NCBI GenBank assembly: GCA_000827495.1
Contig: KN817518.1
Span: 1,452,405 to 1,516,404 of the forward strand
Source: Hypholoma sublateritium FD-334 SS-4
Taxonomy: Eukaryota; Basidiomycota; Agaricomycetes; Agaricales; Strophariaceae
DNA: 64,000 bases
Reading direction: 5' to 3'
In this document: one piece after another, positions 59,151 to 64,000 of the stretch
Numbering within the stretch: the stretch's first letter is position 1
Layout: the number at the start of each line of letters is the position of its first letter
Notes under the pieces: model-generated
Database searches by the model: none
Seen by the model: only the letters and a program-made list of their open reading frames with translations
What the model was told of the DNA's origin: nothing
Position numbers and translations under genes: made by a program

Positions 59151-60932
59151 TCAATCCTCTTTCCGGTCATGCTCATCTTCATCGCCACCTTCGTCATCCG
59201 AGCGATGATCATCAACCTCGCTGGTCATGATGCCTCTGCGAACAAAATTGTGGTTGGATCTAATGAGCCGTGATCATATATAACTCACCTTATGAGTATT
59301 TTAGTCATCAAGGAGTACCAGAATAAGTTCAAGCCTTGTAAAAGGAGCAACGGAACGAATATCTGATATGGCATCCAAGCTGGCATATATACGCCTTCGG
59401 ACCAACTCCATTTTTTTGTCCATTCGCTGCCAAAATAGCTTTACCACAGTTGAAGGATGCGCCAGATATCAGAATACTCACGGGATATCAGATGACTCGA
59501 ACCAAACCGACCAAAGAATCCATATATTGAGGTAATGTCGGAAATACCTGCAAAATTTGAGATAACTACCATGATATGGAGAAACTACGCACGTCCAAAT
59601 AAGAAAGAATACGCCAAATGCATATGTTTTAGCGGTGTTCCACTGTATATAATTTAACAGTTTGGACAACTGCAAGGCTGTTAGAAATATGGCACTGTTG
59701 GCAATACATAAATTCGCTCACGGCCAGGAAGGCATCAGGGATATCCATGCTCATATAAACAGCATTTCCAATGAGGGTGTGGTTTGTGATGTAACTCCAT
59801 CTTTGTTAATGGAATGAGCATATAATCATAAACGACAGTAAATAGGCAGAACGCACCCAATGAGCCACAGCGTTACAAAGTGGTGAGCTACGAGCTCCAA
59901 ATAATCTTTCCTCGGCTTTTCCAATCCAAGAATGAGGACAAGCAATTGCTGCCACCAGTAAGCGAACTGTATAAGATAATATGCTTTTAACTCTGGCTTA
60001 ATAGCCCAAGAAGGGTAAGCTACATCTGAGTCAGAATAGTCGACTATGTTTTTAGGAAAACACCAACCATCCCAAAATGCCGAAGTGTTATACCAATAAC
60101 TGGGAAGCTGTGCCATGACCCTCTGAAAACCAAAGAAGTGAGTTAGAAATGTTGTAACAAGACTAAAAGCACGAACATATCCCCATGCACCAAAAACGGT
60201 GAAGTACACAAGTGCATACATTTGTTCTGCAAACCTATCAATCTTGTTTTCGTTTCGTATGCCAAAATATTTTGCCAGAGGCCGCGAGACTTTGGAGGAA
60301 AGCGATTCACGAATAAAGGAGAAGACGACAATATAGTAAGCAATGAAGGGTAGATCCCACCAGGTCTTCCTGTAGAGTGGATCGGAAGGCGATGATGTGG
60401 GAATGTGGCCAGAAATAATGAATACCGAGAATGGATTGCCGACTCCTGGATTAAGATAGGGTGCAACAAGCATCCAATTGACCCATAAAAGGAGAGGAAG
60501 CAGCAACAGCTTGAATGCCAATGCTGTCATAAATGTCATTTCACGACAACTTGAGCCTGAGCAGAAATTATTACTTACCTGGCTGGACGACCCATCGAAT
60601 AAGCGCGGATCGATTAGCGGCATGAGCGGCAGACGCGCGAGAAACAGTAGGCGAAGTGCTTCGCGACTGAGTGGGAGAAGCTCCACCAAGAGGACTGCAG
60701 GAAAAATGATTCAAATAAGTTTCGTCTCAGAAAAAACAGTGGACAGACACCTACGTTTGTGGGAGAAAGGGGCCAGTTAAATGATGATTTTTATCCCCTC
60801 TGCGCACGCAGAAAAAGGTTAATGACGGAATGGCACGAACAATTGAGCAGATGCCACGCACTCAATTCCAGATAATGTTGCAACACGAAAGGGATCCGGC
60901 CGTTTCTTTGATTTCGAACTGCGTGGGGCCAT
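59151..60932 (-). CDS. LAG1: ceramide synthase, TLC/LAG1 family
   Basis: Nine exons (complement of 59151-59235, 59289-59426, 59482-59547, 59593-59669, 59722-59800, 59857-60523, 60579-60694, 60755-60797, 60887-60932) give 438 residues. The ER enzyme N-acylates sphingoid bases to ceramide. The Lag motif is intact (HHFVTLWLIGWSYITNHTLI, with the His-His pair, then YMSMDIPDAFLA). Membrane helices flank it (FKLLLLPLLLWVNWMLVAPY, WWQQLLVLILGL, NIWILWSVWF). Positively charged starts (MAPRSSKSKKRPDPFRD, then HHLTGPFLPQTPL) match fungal LAG1. The first two coding exons are only 46 and 43 nt, so a naive reading misses them; the second uses a CAGAG acceptor. The acidic C-terminus (SDDEGGDEDEHDRKED) resembles the casein-kinase sites of yeast Lag1. 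Confidence 0.92.
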
Positions 60933-61099
60933 AGTGTGGTGGCAAATGGAGGGGCAATGTTCACGAATATTAAACGCTGAGTCCGTCATCGGCGATCACT
61001 TTTAAAGGACCTCAGCGCACGTGTTATCATCTCACGCTTAAATCATCGGGCTTGGCATTTGCAACTCCTAGTGCGCCGCTGAGCTCCCATATATTCATT
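60933..61099. promoter_or_regulatory. short divergent promoter, LAG1 / REX3
   Basis: Only 167 bp separate the two start codons. No TATA box is obvious; a CACGTG E-box-like hexamer is present (gcgCACGTGttatc at about 61017-61022). Confidence 0.5.
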
Positions 61100-62996
61100 A
61101 TGTTTGCAACCTTGGGTCTCTTCAAGGGCCTGTCTTGTCCAGAGCGTCTGAACTGTACTCGTGCGAATTGTATATACTCACATTCCCCCAACTTACCTCT
61201 TCCAAAGCCTTTGGTAGCTCCCGTGCTGCCATCTACCAGTGCTGTGGCACTGGGCAAGACCAAGGAATCAACTCTGACTGTACCAGCTAAACGACCTGCG
61301 GTTGCATCTCCTCCTAAGCAGACCACAAATTCTGCTGAGCCTCCCCGCAAATTGCAAAAAACTGGAACCACGAAGAAGCCCATACCTGTTAGCACCTCTT
61401 CGCTTAACGAGGTCAGATATCTCGTTCATCACTGCGGATGCTATGGTTCTAAATTGCTGCTAGTCGGGTGTGCCTATTCTGAGAGTCAATGCAGCCCGGT
61501 CTCAGGTTGCAATTCCTGTTCGCCAGGTGTGCTTTTATTCCTCTATTAGCGTTTTGAAAACTAACAAGAGATTGACTAACAGACTATGCTAACATCCCTA
61601 TATCAGCATTTCATTGTCTTATACGAGCATCTACTTCCAACAAATCCTTCGTTGGCGTCAGAGCATTCTATCAAACAAGAGCAAGAGGTTTATGACAAAT
61701 CTACCAAGTTAACGTATCGCAATGTATGTGCTTTTCTTCCTACTGTTGTAAGTACCTGGCTCATTCGTTTCAGGCCGTTATCCAATGTATAGCAGCATTG
61801 AAGAGGCGCGAAATACCCACTTCAATCAATCACATTTCTGTTGGTACGGAAACTGATGTCGCAGATCGTATAAATTCCCAAAAAACTCTGGCCGCTCTTC
61901 ATCTATCCACCGACCTCCTGCAAGCTCTGATACACCCTGTAGCAGATTTAGAGAAATGTGGATATTTTGTAGCGATTCCACCGGGACCTGGTGGAGAAGA
62001 GCCATCTATGGCGGGAAAAATTGCCAGATGCGAGAGATGTACACAATATTTTCTCGTAAAGCGATCAGAGGAAGCAGAAGAATGTACCTATCATTGGGGA
62101 AAACCATATTCCGCGCGGATTAATGGTGAGTGATCAAACTCATGTATGATAGATGCCCATGTTGAATGTCATTTTATCTCTGATTGATATCAAGCCGAGA
62201 AAGTTCGCGTCTACACATGTTGCTCGAGACCTGTCGCAGAGGGAGGGGGTTGCTCCCATGGGCCTCACGTCTTCTACGAATCTAAGGTAGAAGAGCTTCA
62301 CTCTCGTCACGCGTTCTCGTTCCTCTCGCCCTCAAGATCTGCGGAGGATAGCAGACTTGATGTCGTCGCTTTGGACTGTGAAATGATTTACAGTACAGGA
62401 GGCCTAAGAGTTGCTCGTGTCTCTGTCGTCGATGGGTCAGGCAGGGAGGTGTTTGATGAACTTGTTCGCATGGACGATGGTGTGGAAGTCATGTAACTAT
62501 TATTCACCTCTGCCCATCTTTTCACCAACTGAAATCTCTGAATCTCAGCGACTATAATACCCGCTTCTCTGGTATCACACCAGAAAACTATGCAACTGCT
62601 CATCTCACCTTATCAGCCGTGCGGGAGCGCTTGGATTCTCTGATCGACCTCGACACAATTCTGATTGGGCACGCTCTCGACAACGATCTCAAAACTCTAC
62701 GAATCATTCACCATAGATGCATCGACACAGCTCTACTTTTTCCACATCGAGCCGGCTTACCCTATCGAAGGTCGCTTAAAGATCTGTGCGTCATCTCGAT
62801 TTCTCTCGCGTATAAATTCAGCGTAATTTATGATGACAGGGTGCGCGAAAAATTAGGGAAAATGATTCAAACGGCAGGAGCAAGTGGGCATTCCTCTGTA
62901 GAAGACGCTAGTGGTACCCTGGACCTTGTGAGATGGTATATACTCAACAAGCAGAAGTCCGCGATCCAATCTGGTGTATCTGGCGTGTCTATTTGA
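61100..62996 (+). CDS. REX3: RNA exonuclease REX3 (DEDDh family)
   Basis: Exons 61100-61411, 61464-61526, 61583-61723, 61774-62125, 62195-62492, 62549-62785 and 62840-62996 give 519 residues. REX3-type nucleases trim RNA 3' ends (yeast Rex3 matures RNase MRP RNA). An N-terminal CCCH-like region (CPERLNCTRANCIYSH) precedes a basic linker. A Cys/His cluster (ARCERCTQYF, TYHWGKP, YTCCSRP...GCSHGPHVF) sits before the nuclease. The exonuclease motifs are DVVALDCEMIYSTGGLRVAR (ExoI), LDTILIGHALDNDLKTLRII (ExoII) and the late HSSVEDASGTLDLVRWY (ExoIII, with His and Asp), all intact. It is divergent from LAG1. Confidence 0.9.
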
Positions 62997-63056
62997 TGTT
63001 TATTTGTTGCCTCATGCATTGTTGATAGCCAAGATAGTATATACATTAAAAATCAT

Positions 63057-64000
63057 TCAAAGCAGTGTGACAGACACTACCTGCGACAAGTCAGTGGCCT
63101 CCAATATGATCCCATCATAGCCATGGACTTGGGTTCCTGTTGAGCGAAGTGCATCAAAAAGATGAAAGCCAACTCACGACTTGTTGTAGGATTAGGTAAA
63201 TTCAAGTTCTCTTCGTCAGCCGTTCTATCAAGGGACATTGACGGTGGTGGCTCATGCGGACTGAGAAAGTGGCTGATGGTTTCGAACTGCGCTTCATGAG
63301 TAAATTGGTATTCCAGATGCTTAATTCTTAGGTCTTTACCCTGTCAGAAAATCGTTTTCGAGGAGGCGTATCTGTTGGTTCACTGTGAGAGCTTGACCTG
63401 TATGAAATAAAGATGGAGACACACCGTCTTCATCGTCTTCTGGTTTTCCTTCGATCTCCCAATTACATCGCTTGTAACGTTGAAATAAAGGAGAGCCAGG
63501 CTTGAAAAACATTTTTATATTACTAGTCAATCAGAAAGGACGATGTACCTACCACATTTGTGTGAAGCACAATCTTTCGCACTACATGTGTCGTCTCCGA
63601 TATCAAAAAGTCCATTCCGTATTGGAAATAATTGTAAAAATCTGCCGTGCATTATTATTAGTATACATAATGTTCGATGTAAATTATGATGCTCACATCC
63701 CGTTCCGTTTCCCTCGCCTGGTTCATTTGCCTTCACGCCAGCGTGAATCAGCATTCGTTCGTCTTCTTTGTAATGAATGCGCAAAGGAGGTCCCAAGTCA
63801 AGTGTTAAATCTTGCGCGGTAGTCTCGCCTATACAAATGTGCAAAGGAGTTGATGTAGCTGTCGGATAAAAATAGAGTGTAACGCCGTCGTGGACCTAGC
63901 GAGACAGCGGGATGATAATTAGTCATTACGGTGCGTAATGTGAACATACTTTGGCTACAGCTCGGGCGAGATCGCCAACCATTATCGGACATTCGTTCAC
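63057..64000 (-). CDS. PHAF1/UPF0183-like protein (partial, 5' end outside window)
   Basis: The minus-strand gene runs off the right edge; its stop is TGA at 63057-63059. Pieces read in order are VMVGDLARAVAKVHDGVTLY, TPLHICIGETTAQDLTLDLG, PLRIHYKEDERMLIH, IGDDTCSAKDCASHKC-type, NMFFKPGSPLFQRYKRCNWE, and ATDLSQVVSVTLL at the end. The combination of G-x-T-x-Q-D-x-x-x-D-L-G-x-P, Y-K-x-D-x-R-M-x-I-H and F-x-R-Y-K-R-C-x-W-E-I is the hallmark of the UPF0183 family. Its human member PHAF1 (C16orf70) associates with autophagosome-forming membranes through PtdIns3P. Several 50-60 nt introns interrupt the fragment. Function in fungi is not established; the family call rests on motif order. Confidence 0.75.

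Noticed and set aside
1..64000. Transposons, CRISPR arrays, secondary-metabolite cluster
   Set aside because: No transposase, reverse transcriptase, terminal repeats, spaced direct repeats, PKS/NRPS or terpene synthase sequence was seen on either strand. The genes are ordinary housekeeping types.

Overview
The window looks like a gene-dense chromosome segment of a basidiomycete fungus, most likely an agaricomycete. Nearly every gene is cut by introns of about 45-60 nt with GT(A/G)(A/T)GN donors and short (C/T)AG acceptors. One gene is a DUF6534-type membrane protein, a family expanded in mushroom-forming fungi, and the rest is housekeeping content with close fungal counterparts. No transposon, CRISPR array, tRNA or rRNA gene was found.

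Layout from left to right. (1) 0.2-6 kb: GNAT acetyltransferase, DUF6534 membrane protein, Prm10/ThrE-like membrane protein. (2) 6-14 kb: cytosolic PheRS alpha subunit (-), peroxin PEX2 (+), importin-11/Kap120-like karyopherin (-). (3) 14-22 kb: SLX4-like protein (+), folylpolyglutamate synthase (-), a small BRCT protein (+), a secreted aldose 1-epimerase (+) whose frame is broken by 11 nt. (4) 22-32 kb: EFR3 (+), an unrecognised acidic nuclear-type protein (+), mitochondrial EF-G2/MEF2 (-), isoprenylcysteine methyltransferase STE14 (+), ribosomal protein uL6/RPL9 (-). (5) 33-41 kb: PCF11 (+), SWT1-like PIN nuclease (+, with ambiguous bases), a SUR1-like DXD glycosyltransferase (+), an MFSD10-like transporter (-); this block is unusually GC-rich. 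(6) 41-48 kb: PUS7 (-), URA3 (+), DUF2985 membrane protein (-). (7) 48.8-64 kb: the very large FMP27/Hobbit bridge-like lipid transfer protein (-), ceramide synthase LAG1 (-), REX3 exonuclease (+), and a PHAF1/UPF0183-like gene that runs off the right edge (-).

Genes are often arranged as tight convergent pairs (68-121 bp between stop codons) or as divergent pairs sharing a promoter region of only about 160 bp. Several products act in membrane-lipid biology (EFR3, SUR1-like, FMP27, LAG1) or RNA biology (PCF11, SWT1, PUS7, REX3, PheRS), but there is no convincing pathway cluster. Exon boundaries were read by eye by requiring splice consensus, frame continuity and resemblance to known families. 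Where full exon lists are given, the lengths sum to a multiple of three. I did not find a convincing novel multi-gene system. The most interesting items are the 11-nt GT...AG insert in the epimerase gene, the intragenic GC shift with ambiguous bases at 36-40.6 kb, and a few lineage-specific or uncharacterised proteins.
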